NCBI GenBank assembly: GCA_041572275.1
Contig: JBFFSQ010000153.1
Span: forward strand, 1 to 7,290
Direction of reading: 5' to 3'
Origin: JBFFSQ01 sp041572275
Lineage (GTDB): Bacteria; Pseudomonadota; Gammaproteobacteria; SZUA-229
DNA: 7,290 bases
Shown here: positions 1 to 4,482 of the stretch, one piece after another
Layout: each line of letters begins with the position of its first letter
Numbering within the stretch: the stretch's first letter is position 1
The notes under the pieces: model-generated
What the model was told of the DNA's origin: nothing
The model's database searches: none
Seen by the model: the letters and a program-made list of their open reading frames with translations, nothing else
Translations under genes and position numbers: made by a program

Positions 1-140
1 GAGGTATGCTCTAAACAGCTACATCAATCACTTTTATAACAAGAAACGACTGCATTCTGGGATAGATTACTATCCACCTATAGAATACGAGAGAATAGCT
101 GCATGAAAAACCATGTGTCCATTTTTTCGGGGGAAGATCA
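1..140 (+). mobile_element. IS3-family insertion sequence, right end (partial)
   Basis: The window opens inside an insertion sequence. It holds the last codons of an IS3-family transposase followed by a 25-base terminal inverted repeat at 116-140, ending in GAAGATCA. Read on the minus strand the terminus begins TGATCTTCCCCC and continues to TGGACA, the TG-ending style of IS3-group elements. Integron DNA starts immediately after base 140. IS3-family elements usually duplicate about 3 bp of target, so 141-143 (CAG) could be the right-hand copy, but the left end lies outside the window and this cannot be tested here. The element interrupts an attC site. Confidence 0.8.
2..106 (+). CDS. IS3-family transposase OrfB, C-terminal fragment
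   Basis: An open frame enters from the left edge and ends at TGA 104-106, giving 34 visible residues. They include NHFYNKKRLHSGIDYYPP, the conserved end of the IS3-family DDE transposase (the region just after the catalytic glutamate in the rve/integrase core, usually written FYNxxRxHSxLxYxxPxxYE). The catalytic residues themselves lie outside the window. In the complete element OrfB is normally made as an OrfAB fusion by programmed frameshifting and catalyses copy-out/paste-in transposition. Its stop codon is followed 9 bases later by the terminal inverted repeat, as expected. Whether the element is intact cannot be judged. Confidence 0.82.
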   Translation, partial: RYALNSYINHFYNKKRLHSGIDYYPPIEYERIAA

Positions 141-229
141 CAGGCAATTCCATCGGCCTTTGTGGTGCCGTTTCACTCTACCACAAAGCCCGCCTCCATT
201 GCTGTCTGCTGCTGAACTAGGCGTTATGC
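141..229 (+). repeat. attC site, 5' part removed or displaced by the IS
   Basis: The right box GTTATGC lies at 223-229 after the typical GGC. To its left is a strong inverted repeat: CTTTGTGGT pairs with ACCACAAAG around a 13-base loop, and the pairing extends outward with one mismatch (CGGC against GCCCG). GCAAT near 144 is also mirrored by ATTGC near 200. The left box (RYYYAAC) is missing because the IS terminus at 140 abuts the left arm. The remaining R' GTT could still mark the start of the next cassette, but the site cannot fold as a complete attC. Confidence 0.7.
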
Positions 230-243
230 GTCAAAAATATACA

Positions 244-510
244 ATGAATGAGCTTGCGAAATCAATTTTATTAGTTACATTTGTTATTTCTGGCTTTGCT
301 ATATTTGTAGGCATGGCAATATGCTATTTCACTATGTATAAAAATACAAAATCAGGCCAGTATTTTACTTTTCAGAATTTCATGCCTTATACAAGTTCTA
401 CGCCATTTAATGAAACAGGTAATAAAGCCAGAGCTATTTACAACAAATTATATTTAACCTTCGTAGTATGGGGTGTCTTATTATATGTTAGTTATGTATA
501 TTTCAACTAA
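244..510 (+). CDS. Small two-helix membrane protein (cassette ORF)
   Basis: This 88-residue ORF is not a named family that I recognise. It has a hydrophobic segment at about residues 5-27 (AKSILLVTFVISGFAIFVG and onward), a polar middle with FTFQNFMPYTSSTPFNETGN, and a second hydrophobic segment near residues 69-86. Both ends are therefore likely close to the inner membrane. The frame stays open upstream to an ATG at 103, but that region is IS terminus and attC and cannot be native protein. Two starts are realistic: 244 (MNELAK, chosen) and 226, whose ATG lies in the attC R' box and would add six residues. Neither has a clear Shine-Dalgarno sequence. The stop codon 508-510 lies inside the next attC. 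The function is unknown. Confidence 0.68.
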   Translation: MNELAKSILLVTFVISGFAIFVGMAICYFTMYKNTKSGQYFTFQNFMPYTSSTPFNETGNKARAIYNKLYLTFVVWGVLLYVSYVYFN

Positions 511-564
511 ACACATAAAAAGTGATATACGGACCGAAGGGTCCGCTTTATCACACTGTTAGGC
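506..564 (+). repeat. attC site (59 bp), intact
   Basis: The left box ACTAAAC (506-512) contains the stop codon of the preceding ORF, and the right box GTTAGGC is at 558-564. The interior folds well: GTGATA (522-527) pairs with TATCAC (549-554), and CGGACC (530-535) pairs with GGTCCG (540-545) around GAAG, leaving two and three unpaired bases between the stems. The length matches the classical 59-base element. A decayed relative of this site lies at 2668-2729. Confidence 0.85.
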
Positions 565-576
565 AACACAAATAAT

Positions 577-1173
577 ATGGCATGGAAAACTGAAAAATGG
601 TTAGAAGAAATATTCCCAGGTGAGGAGAACATTTATTCTCAATACCGTGATCTTAATGCAAGAGAATTTAGCGTAGTTTCTTGCGCTGTAATTGACGCAG
701 CTATAGCAGAACTAATTGCTATAAGACTTAATAATTCAACAAATAAAGAAATAGAGACATTCTTAGGTGTAAATGGTGACGGAAGAGCACCATGCGGTAG
801 TTTAGGCGCAAAAATACAACTAGGTTATTTGTTAGGCATCCTTACTGAAAATGACATGCAAATACTAAGGGGCTTTAAAAATATAAGAAATAAATTTTCC
901 CACTCAGTTAATGTAAGCTTCTCCAGCAAGGAAATAGTTAAGATAGTTAAAAACATCCACTCTTTATGGGTAGAACGAGCTGAGTCTCTTTCCACTAAAG
1001 CAGAAGCAAATATTGAAGCAGATAAAATTAAATCAATTTTAAAACATTTAGATAATACACCAGAGGCTTGTCACGGGTTTATCTTAGGTGTATTTACAAC
1101 CTATCAAGCATATTTCCATAGACTTCATGGTAGGTTACAAAAATTAAATTCTGCGATAGTGCCTAACAAGTAG
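577..1173 (+). CDS. MltR-like (mannitol-operon repressor family) protein
   Basis: This 198-residue protein resembles the MltR/MtlR fold family. The stretch DLNAREFSVVSCAVIDAAIA (about 25-44), the APCGSLGAKIQLGYLLGILT segment (71-90) and the helix with IRNKFSHS (103-110) match the family's order of a helical dimer core, a glycine-rich turn and an R-N-x-F-x-H motif. The founding member lowers mannitol-operon expression in enteric bacteria, probably without binding DNA directly. No mannitol genes lie nearby, so a sugar role is not supported. The C-terminal third, from about residue 140, looks like a helical extension. Translation starts at ATG 577, 13 bases after the attC R' box, with no evident Shine-Dalgarno sequence. 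The stop codon falls inside the following attC. The family call is fairly firm and the biological role is unknown. Confidence 0.72.
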   Translation: MAWKTEKWLEEIFPGEENIYSQYRDLNAREFSVVSCAVIDAAIAELIAIRLNNSTNKEIETFLGVNGDGRAPCGSLGAKIQLGYLLGILTENDMQILRGFKNIRNKFSHSVNVSFSSKEIVKIVKNIHSLWVERAESLSTKAEANIEADKIKSILKHLDNTPEACHGFILGVFTTYQAYFHRLHGRLQKLNSAIVPNK

Positions 1174-1286
1174 GTCGAGCTGGACAAATAATCCTTAACT
1201 TCTATGGCAATTTTAACTTACACTACTAATCAATATTTCAACCAATCAGCCTACTGGGTTATTTGCCACTTACCAAGGCGTTATGC
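1161..1286 (+). repeat. attC site (126 bp, long type), intact
   Basis: The left box GCCTAAC is at 1161-1167 and the right box GTTATGC at 1280-1286, preceded by GGC. The inner arms TGGACAAATAATCC (1181-1194) and GGGTTATTTGCCA (1256-1268) pair along their length with one extra base, A1184, and one T-G wobble. An unpaired extra base in the L'' arm is the hallmark that directs integrase to the bottom strand of a folded attC. The length is like the long sites of Vibrio-type chromosomal integrons, whereas neighbouring sites are 59 to 86 bp. Confidence 0.85.
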
Positions 1287-1303
1287 TCAATAATAGAATA
1301 TGA
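1283..1303 (+). other. Six-codon leader ORF overlapping the next start (possible)
   Basis: The ATG inside the attC R' box GTTATGC begins a frame that reads M-L-N-N-R-I and stops at TGA 1301-1303. The stop shares bases with the ATG of the next gene at 1300, an ATGA overlap. Such overlaps allow terminating ribosomes to restart, and the downstream gene has no obvious Shine-Dalgarno site. Short ORFs in integron attachment regions are known to raise translation of cassette genes. The arrangement may also be chance. Confidence 0.3.
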
Positions 1304-1743
1304 AAAATATCGAGAAAAGAATTAATGCATCACTAGCCAATGGCGCTGAATATCTAGCCATGGGTGAAATTGCAGCCAACACTGGCTTGCTCGTGAGCCA
1401 ATCACCTCGAAACAATGCAAACTTTGACATCATAGTAAATAGCCATGATTTAAAACATGGTTGTAGAGTTGAAGTCAAACACAGCCGGTCACAGTTTAAA
1501 GCCAATATAAAAGGTGAAGAATATGACGTCCTAATATTCATTTACCACCCATGTACAATTGAAAACAACAGAATCAAATACAAAGAAAACAGCGAAAGAA
1601 AAATATATGTTTTTCCGCAGAATATTGTACAGAAGAATATAGAAGGTAAAACAGGTACGAATTTCAATCCAAACAATATAGAGGGTGGTTGTGAAAAGTA
1701 CGAAAATGCTTACAATTTCATTACTGAAAAATGCAAAGCATAA
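1300..1743 (+). CDS. PD-(D/E)XK nuclease-like protein (cassette ORF)
   Basis: This 147-residue protein shows the pattern of a restriction-endonuclease-like core. A first helix carries Glu17 (GAEYLAMGEIAANTG), then comes a strand with Asp43 (NFDIIV), then VEVKHS with Glu58 and Lys60, followed by EEYDVLIFIYH (73-83) and RKIYVFPQNIV (100-110). The order D-(14)-E-x-K, then a 'YDVLIF' strand, then a 'YVFP' strand is common in small PD-(D/E)XK proteins. The family binds a metal ion and cleaves DNA, but substrate and activity here are not evident and no methyltransferase or partner gene is nearby. A stand-alone role in DNA processing or phage defence is inference only. It has no clear Shine-Dalgarno site, and a six-codon leader ORF overlaps its start. 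The stop codon lies in the next attC. Confidence 0.6.
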   Translation: MKNIEKRINASLANGAEYLAMGEIAANTGLLVSQSPRNNANFDIIVNSHDLKHGCRVEVKHSRSQFKANIKGEEYDVLIFIYHPCTIENNRIKYKENSERKIYVFPQNIVQKNIEGKTGTNFNPNNIEGGCEKYENAYNFITEKCKA

Positions 1744-1797
1744 CAAGCGTTCAAGCGAGACGAAAAACAGCATGCACCCCTTAACCAGGCGTTAGAT
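1738..1797 (+). repeat. attC site (60 bp)
   Basis: The left box GCATAAC (1738-1744) overlaps the stop codon of the nuclease-like gene. The right box GTTAGAT is at 1791-1797 after CAGGC. The interior has the usual layout, with AAGCGTTCAAG on the left and CCTTAACCAGGC on the right, but pairing between the arms is weaker than in the two preceding sites. Both boxes are close to consensus, so it is probably functional. Confidence 0.75.
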
Positions 1798-1804
1798 TAA
1801 AAGC

Positions 1805-2185
1805 ATGAATAATTGGAAATATATATTGACATCAATACTTTTAGCCATCGGAACAGGTATGTATATATCAATGGGAATCCAATTTTTGTTTCCAACTCAA
1901 TATAAGAGCATTTTCAATGCAACGTTATTAACTGCAGTTTTGTTGAGCATATACTCTCTGGCACCCAAGCATAAAGCTATAAACAGTCTAAACTGGTTGC
2001 TCACTCCTGTCATTGGATTAACATTAATATTTATATCTTCTATGTATGAGCCAGAAGTAATGACAGGCTTTGAGATAGCAATAATATATTCAATATATAC
2101 TCTTTTTATCCCTGTTTTAATATATTTGACTTTAGTTGTATTGAATTATTTGGCATGCTCAACCCTTAATAAAAGAAGAAAGTAA
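1805..2185 (+). CDS. Four-helix integral membrane protein (cassette ORF)
   Basis: This 126-residue ORF has no family that I recognise. Hydrophobic segments lie at about residues 7-29, 38-53, 62-80 and 90-116, with a short basic tail (LNKRRK) that would favour a cytoplasmic C-terminus. An even number of helices would then place both ends inside. There is no signal-peptide cleavage site, metal motif or catalytic signature. The ATG at 1805 lies just after the R' box at 1791-1797, and upstream bases are A-rich without a Shine-Dalgarno match. Hydrophobic orphan proteins are frequent in cassette arrays. The function is unknown. Confidence 0.65.
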   Translation: MNNWKYILTSILLAIGTGMYISMGIQFLFPTQYKSIFNATLLTAVLLSIYSLAPKHKAINSLNWLLTPVIGLTLIFISSMYEPEVMTGFEIAIIYSIYTLFIPVLIYLTLVVLNYLACSTLNKRRK

Positions 2186-2264
2186 TCAATCAAGCCAATC
2201 AAGATCGCGCATAAAACGCGCTTGAAGCGCTAAAAGCGGCGACCACTTATTTATAACGTTATGA
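2181..2264 (+). repeat. attC site (about 84 bp), left box degenerate
   Basis: The right box GTTATGA (2258-2264) contains the start codon of the next gene. The left box is poorly defined, and AGTAATC at the stop codon is the best candidate. The centre forms a convincing hairpin, CAAG-AT-CGCG pairing with CGCGCTTG around CATAAAA, with two unpaired bases in the left arm like extrahelical bases of attC sites. GCC and GGC flank this hairpin. The call rests on the right box, the hairpin and the position between cassette ORFs. Confidence 0.55.
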
Positions 2265-2695
2265 AAAAAGATAAAAACATGGAAGAAATATACGACCTCA
2301 CTGAAAATCATATTAATGACATCCATAATTTATACAAAAATGAATGGTGGACAAACAAACGAACACTTGAAGAAACAGGTCAGTGTGTTCGTGGGTCACA
2401 AATATGTATTGGTTTAATAGAAAACAATTCTCTTATTGGATTCGTCCGTGTCATTACAGACTATACATTCAAAGCACTCATCTTTGATTTGATCGTCAAT
2501 AGTGATTACAGAAATAAAGGACTAGGAAAAAAACTATTGAACCTGGTTAAAAACCATGAAAAGCTTAAAAATATTACCCATTTTGAGCTCTATTGCCTGC
2601 CTGAACTAAAAAGCTTTTATGAACAATTAGGATTTTCAAATGAAAATGGTGGCATTGAACTATTAAGGTGTAACAATGCATCAAAAATGATATAA
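2261..2695 (+). CDS. GNAT-family N-acetyltransferase
   Basis: This 144-residue protein is a single GNAT domain, which transfers acetyl from acetyl-CoA to an amine substrate. The acetyl-CoA pyrophosphate loop is RNKGLG at residues 84-89 (motif A, R/Q-x-x-G-x-G/A), preceded by strand IFDLIV (74-79) and followed by helix KKLLNLVKNH. Motif B has FYEQLGF at 119-125, with a tyrosine at the usual general-acid position. GFVRVITDYTFKAL (60-73) resembles the third GNAT at 3764-4177. The start at 2261 is the ATG of the attC R' box. ATG 2279 (MEEIYDL) is an equally credible start, as homologues often begin there. The substrate is unknown, and aminoglycosides cannot be assumed. It is followed by a decayed attC and the GFA gene. 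Confidence 0.85.
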   Translation: MKKDKNMEEIYDLTENHINDIHNLYKNEWWTNKRTLEETGQCVRGSQICIGLIENNSLIGFVRVITDYTFKALIFDLIVNSDYRNKGLGKKLLNLVKNHEKLKNITHFELYCLPELKSFYEQLGFSNENGGIELLRCNNASKMI

Positions 2696-2729
2696 GGACC
2701 GTAGGAACCGATTTATCACACTATGATGA
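2668..2729 (+). repeat. Decayed attC site, homologous to the site at 506-564
   Basis: Positions 2688-2722 match 523-557 of the intact attC at 30 of 35 bases by direct comparison. The five differences all change to A or T here, and they break the inner stem (AGGACC against GAACCG). Where the intact site has GTTAGGC, this one has ATGATGA (2723-2729), which lacks the GTT that integrase requires. A left-box-like GTGTAAC is at 2668-2674, inside the end of the GNAT gene. It is probably no longer recombinogenic. Confidence 0.6.
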
Positions 2730-2747
2730 AAAAAAAAGGAAATAAAG

Positions 2748-3149
2748 ATGAAGGGTAGCTGTGTTTGCGGTGATGTTACATATGAAGTATCAGGTAAAGT
2801 CAAAAAACTTTATCAATGCCATTGTACTATTTGCCAAAAACAAACAGGCTCATCTTCTCAAACTGGTTTCTTTGTAAGCCTGAAACAATTCAACTGGCTG
2901 CAGGGTGAAAGATCAGTTACTAATTTTAAAAAAGAAAATGGATATCGTGTTTCTTTTTGCTCTAAATGCGGAGCAACTGTACCTAACATTTTTAGCACCG
3001 GTGATAAATACTGGGTTCCAGCAGGAGCATTTGAGTCACTAGGTAATGCAAAAGTTGAAAATCACATTTTTGTTGCAAACAAAGCTGAGTGGGATGAAAT
3101 ATGTGATGGAGGAACTCAACATGAGGGTTTCTTCCCTGTATATGCATAA
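2748..3149 (+). CDS. GFA-family zinc protein (glutathione-dependent formaldehyde-activating-like)
   Basis: This 133-residue protein contains a complete GFA/CENP-V domain. Zinc ligands are visible in order: Cys5 and Cys7 (GSCVCG), Cys24, Cys26 and Cys29 (CHCTIC), then Cys71 and Cys74 (FCSKCG). W89 lies in the KYWVPAGAF strand typical of the family. The founding member was described as aiding condensation of formaldehyde with glutathione, but most small GFA proteins have no proven substrate, and no formaldehyde or glutathione genes are nearby. The ATG at 2748 has a good Shine-Dalgarno sequence (AAAGGA, about 7 bases upstream), unlike most genes of this array, so it may be translated well on any transcript that reaches it. 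The stop codon lies in the left box of the following attC remnant. Confidence 0.85.
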   Translation: MKGSCVCGDVTYEVSGKVKKLYQCHCTICQKQTGSSSQTGFFVSLKQFNWLQGERSVTNFKKENGYRVSFCSKCGATVPNIFSTGDKYWVPAGAFESLGNAKVENHIFVANKAEWDEICDGGTQHEGFFPVYA

Positions 3150-3229
3150 CAATACGTTTAAATCGCTGTTCAAAAAGAGAATAACTCGGATGCGCATAAA
3201 GCGGCACGCCTTTTAACTCAGCATTACCT
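3144..3229 (+). repeat. attC site with mutated R' box
   Basis: The left box GCATAAC (3144-3150) carries the GFA stop codon. The right part reads CCTTTTAACTCAGC followed by ATTACCT (3223-3229), aligning with CCCCTTAACCAGGC-GTTAGAT of the site at 1738-1797. The G of GTT, next to the cleavage point, is replaced by A, and the RRR positions are also off consensus. GTTCAAAAAG near 3170 and CCTTTTAAC near 3209 can pair with one extra base, so the stem is largely retained. It is probably inactive or weak. Confidence 0.62.
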
Positions 3230-3242
3230 GTAAGAAGAAATC

Positions 3243-3668
3243 ATGGAAGAACTATTTTTTGAAAATAATACAAATGAAATTGAAGGCATTGAAAAATACC
3301 TGTCTCAATCAATCATTGAGTATGGCCTTTCTCAGCATCAAGACGACACTCCTGAAAAACTCTTCATCAGCTGCAAAGACAATCGCGGCACCTTACTTGG
3401 TGCAGTAATGGGTACGAAAACTTTAAATTTATTATTTATTTCCCATATATTTGTAGAAAGAAACAAAAGAAACAAAGGTATTGGCAGTCTGTTACTAACT
3501 AAAATTGAAGAAAAAGCAAACAACTTAGGTTGTAACATCATAAGACTAAACACCTTTAATAATCTAAATCATTCTTTTTATACAAAAAATGGTTTTAAAG
3601 AAACAACACGCATTAATAACTACATGAATGGCTTTGACCTGATATATTATGATAAAAATCTCAGCTAA
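3243..3668 (+). CDS. GNAT-family N-acetyltransferase
   Basis: This 141-residue protein is a single GNAT domain. The acetyl-CoA loop is RNKGIG at residues 76-81, preceded by strand LLFISHIFV (63-71) and followed by helix SLLLTKIEEKANNLG. NTFNNLNHSFYTKNGF (103-118) matches motif B, where an asparagine and the FYxKxGF tyrosine usually contact CoA or act in catalysis. The N-terminal region (EIEGIEKYLSQSIIEYGLS) differs from that of the other two GNATs here, so it belongs to another branch. ATG 3243 follows AAGAAG about 7 bases upstream, a weak Shine-Dalgarno match. The substrate is unknown. It is the last gene of the apparent three-gene block bounded by intact R' boxes at 2258 and 3738. Confidence 0.85.
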   Translation: MEELFFENNTNEIEGIEKYLSQSIIEYGLSQHQDDTPEKLFISCKDNRGTLLGAVMGTKTLNLLFISHIFVERNKRNKGIGSLLLTKIEEKANNLGCNIIRLNTFNNLNHSFYTKNGFKETTRINNYMNGFDLIYYDKNLS

Positions 3669-3744
3669 CAAGACAGTCAAACTCGCACAAACAGCGCGCC
3701 TGGACCGGCCAAACAGCAGCCGATCACTTACTTATGCGTTAGCT
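3663..3744 (+). repeat. attC site (82 bp), intact
   Basis: The left box AGCTAAC (3663-3669, containing the stop codon) and the right box GTTAGCT (3738-3744) are perfect inverted copies of each other. The right box is preceded by the usual GC. The interior is GC-richer than the cassettes, with short complementary tracts such as CAAACAG and GCGCGCC/GGACCGGCC. Both boxes support a functional site and define the right border of the preceding cassette unit. Confidence 0.82.
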
Positions 3745-3763
3745 GAATAAAGAAAAATACAAA

Positions 3764-4177
3764 ATGGATGTTCAATATAAAATTAACACACCTATAACTA
3801 CCGAGCAGTTTATTGGTTTACTAAAAGACTCAATGCTTGGTGCACGTAGACCAATTGAGGACCATGAATGCATTAAAGGCATGCTAGAAAACAGCAACCT
3901 TATTGTTTCTGCTTGGCAGGGTAGCGAACTTGTCGGCATTGCACGTTCACTTACTGACTTTAACTATGCGTGTTATCTTTCAGATCTAGCCGTATCTGAA
4001 CATCATCAAAATAAAGGCATAGGCAAAAGACTACAATCAATAACACAAGATCAGTTAGGGCAAAAGTGCAAACTTATACTTATCGCAGCCCCAGACGCAA
4101 ATACCTATTACAAGCATATTGGCTTCACAAACAATGAACGATGCTGGGTTTTAGAGCGTGACAAAAACATAAGCTAA
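3764..4177 (+). CDS. GNAT-family N-acetyltransferase
   Basis: This 137-residue single-domain GNAT has its acetyl-CoA loop at residues 82-87 (QNKGIG, followed by KRLQ), strand YLSDLAV at 71-77 before it, and motif B near NTYYKHIGF (113-121). GIARSLTDFNYACY (58-71) shares the G-x-x-R-x-x-T-D pattern and the following D-L-x-V strand with the GNAT at 2261-2695. The two appear to be distant members of one subfamily, while the GNAT between them is not. ATG 3764 follows the attC R' box by 19 bases with only an A-rich leader (AAAGAAAAAT). The stop codon overlaps the left box of a truncated attC. The substrate is unknown. Confidence 0.85.
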   Translation: MDVQYKINTPITTEQFIGLLKDSMLGARRPIEDHECIKGMLENSNLIVSAWQGSELVGIARSLTDFNYACYLSDLAVSEHHQNKGIGKRLQSITQDQLGQKCKLILIAAPDANTYYKHIGFTNNERCWVLERDKNIS

Positions 4178-4190
4178 CAAGCGACCGTGA
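4172..4190 (+). repeat. Truncated attC (left half only)
   Basis: AGCTAACAAGCG at 4172-4183 is a left box with the usual following bases, identical in its first seven bases to the box at 3663, and it contains the stop codon of the third GNAT. No GTTRRRY box preceded by GC was found between here and katG, so the right half is missing. The array therefore breaks here. The third GNAT cannot be excised as a normal cassette. Confidence 0.6.
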
Positions 4191-4361
4191 TATCAATCCC
4201 ACCAAAGAGTAATCAATAAGCCCATTCACACTTGTCTCTTACCATGACAGATTACAGACAATTAACCTTAACTATGTCTGCCCATCTTGAATGAGATGCT
4301 GAATAAGCACGTAGTAATATAGGCGAGACAATTCAGAATAGCGCTCCTTCAAATCACCATT
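4191..4361 (+). other. Gene-free stretch between array end and katG control region
   Basis: No ORF of useful length with family features, no tRNA-like fold and no terminal inverted repeat of a transposon was recognised here. It is AT-rich like the array and lacks a complete attC. The junction between cassette DNA and the katG segment must lie within or close to this stretch, but no sequence mark of the join is visible. Confidence 0.4.
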
Positions 4362-4398
4362 TTAGGCAAATTCTATCACTATCATCGAAATAATAAAT
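4362..4398 (+). promoter_or_regulatory. Possible OxyR-binding site (weak)
   Basis: TTAGGCAAATTCTAT (4362-4376) keeps the TAG and CTAT halves of the OxyR repeat ATAG-n-T-n3-A-n-CTAT. Seven bases later ATCGAAATAATAAAT is a poor second repeat. The position, ending directly at the proposed -35 box of katG, is where OxyR normally binds to activate peroxide-response genes. The match is partial and could be chance in AT-rich DNA. Confidence 0.25.
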
Positions 4399-4427
4399 TA
4401 GCCAAATACATGCTTGAGGATTATAAC
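4399..4427 (+). promoter_or_regulatory. Putative sigma70 promoter of katG
   Basis: A -35-like TAGCCA (4399-4404, four of six consensus bases) and a -10-like TATAAC (4422-4427, five of six) are separated by 17 bases. Transcription would start near 4434, leaving a leader of about 50 bases before the katG start. A weak -35 box is usual for activator-dependent promoters, in line with peroxide control, but this is predicted by eye only. Confidence 0.4.
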
Positions 4428-4482
4428 GGGTAATAGTACACACCAAATGTGATTCGTACATGAAATGATAAGGAGATAACAC

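Larger units (their letters stand above)
141..4190 (+). mobile_element. Integron gene-cassette array without a visible integrase
   Basis: Eight ORFs, all on the + strand, are each followed by an attC or attC remnant whose left box coincides with or lies near the stop codon. Spacing between stop and next start is about 55 to 130 bases, and the ORFs belong to unrelated families, which is the standard cassette signature. Base composition is about one third G+C throughout. The polarity (R' before each ORF, R'' at its end) places the attI/intI end to the left, beyond the IS. No intI, attI or cassette promoter Pc is visible. The array stops in an incomplete attC near 4190 and appears to resume at about 6990. 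Confidence 0.85.

Noticed and set aside
1..140. IS1111-attC type element (IS110 family), known to target attC
   Set aside because: The visible transposase tail and terminal repeat are of the IS3 type, and IS110-family elements lack such termini.
103..243. N-terminal extension of the first ORF, from ATG 103
   Set aside because: It runs through the IS terminal repeat and the attC hairpin. The frame is open by chance and the native start is 226 or 244.
1287..1773. Minus-strand frames opposite the nuclease-like cassette
   Set aside because: They are shadows of the + strand gene, without motifs or Shine-Dalgarno sites, and run against the array's orientation.
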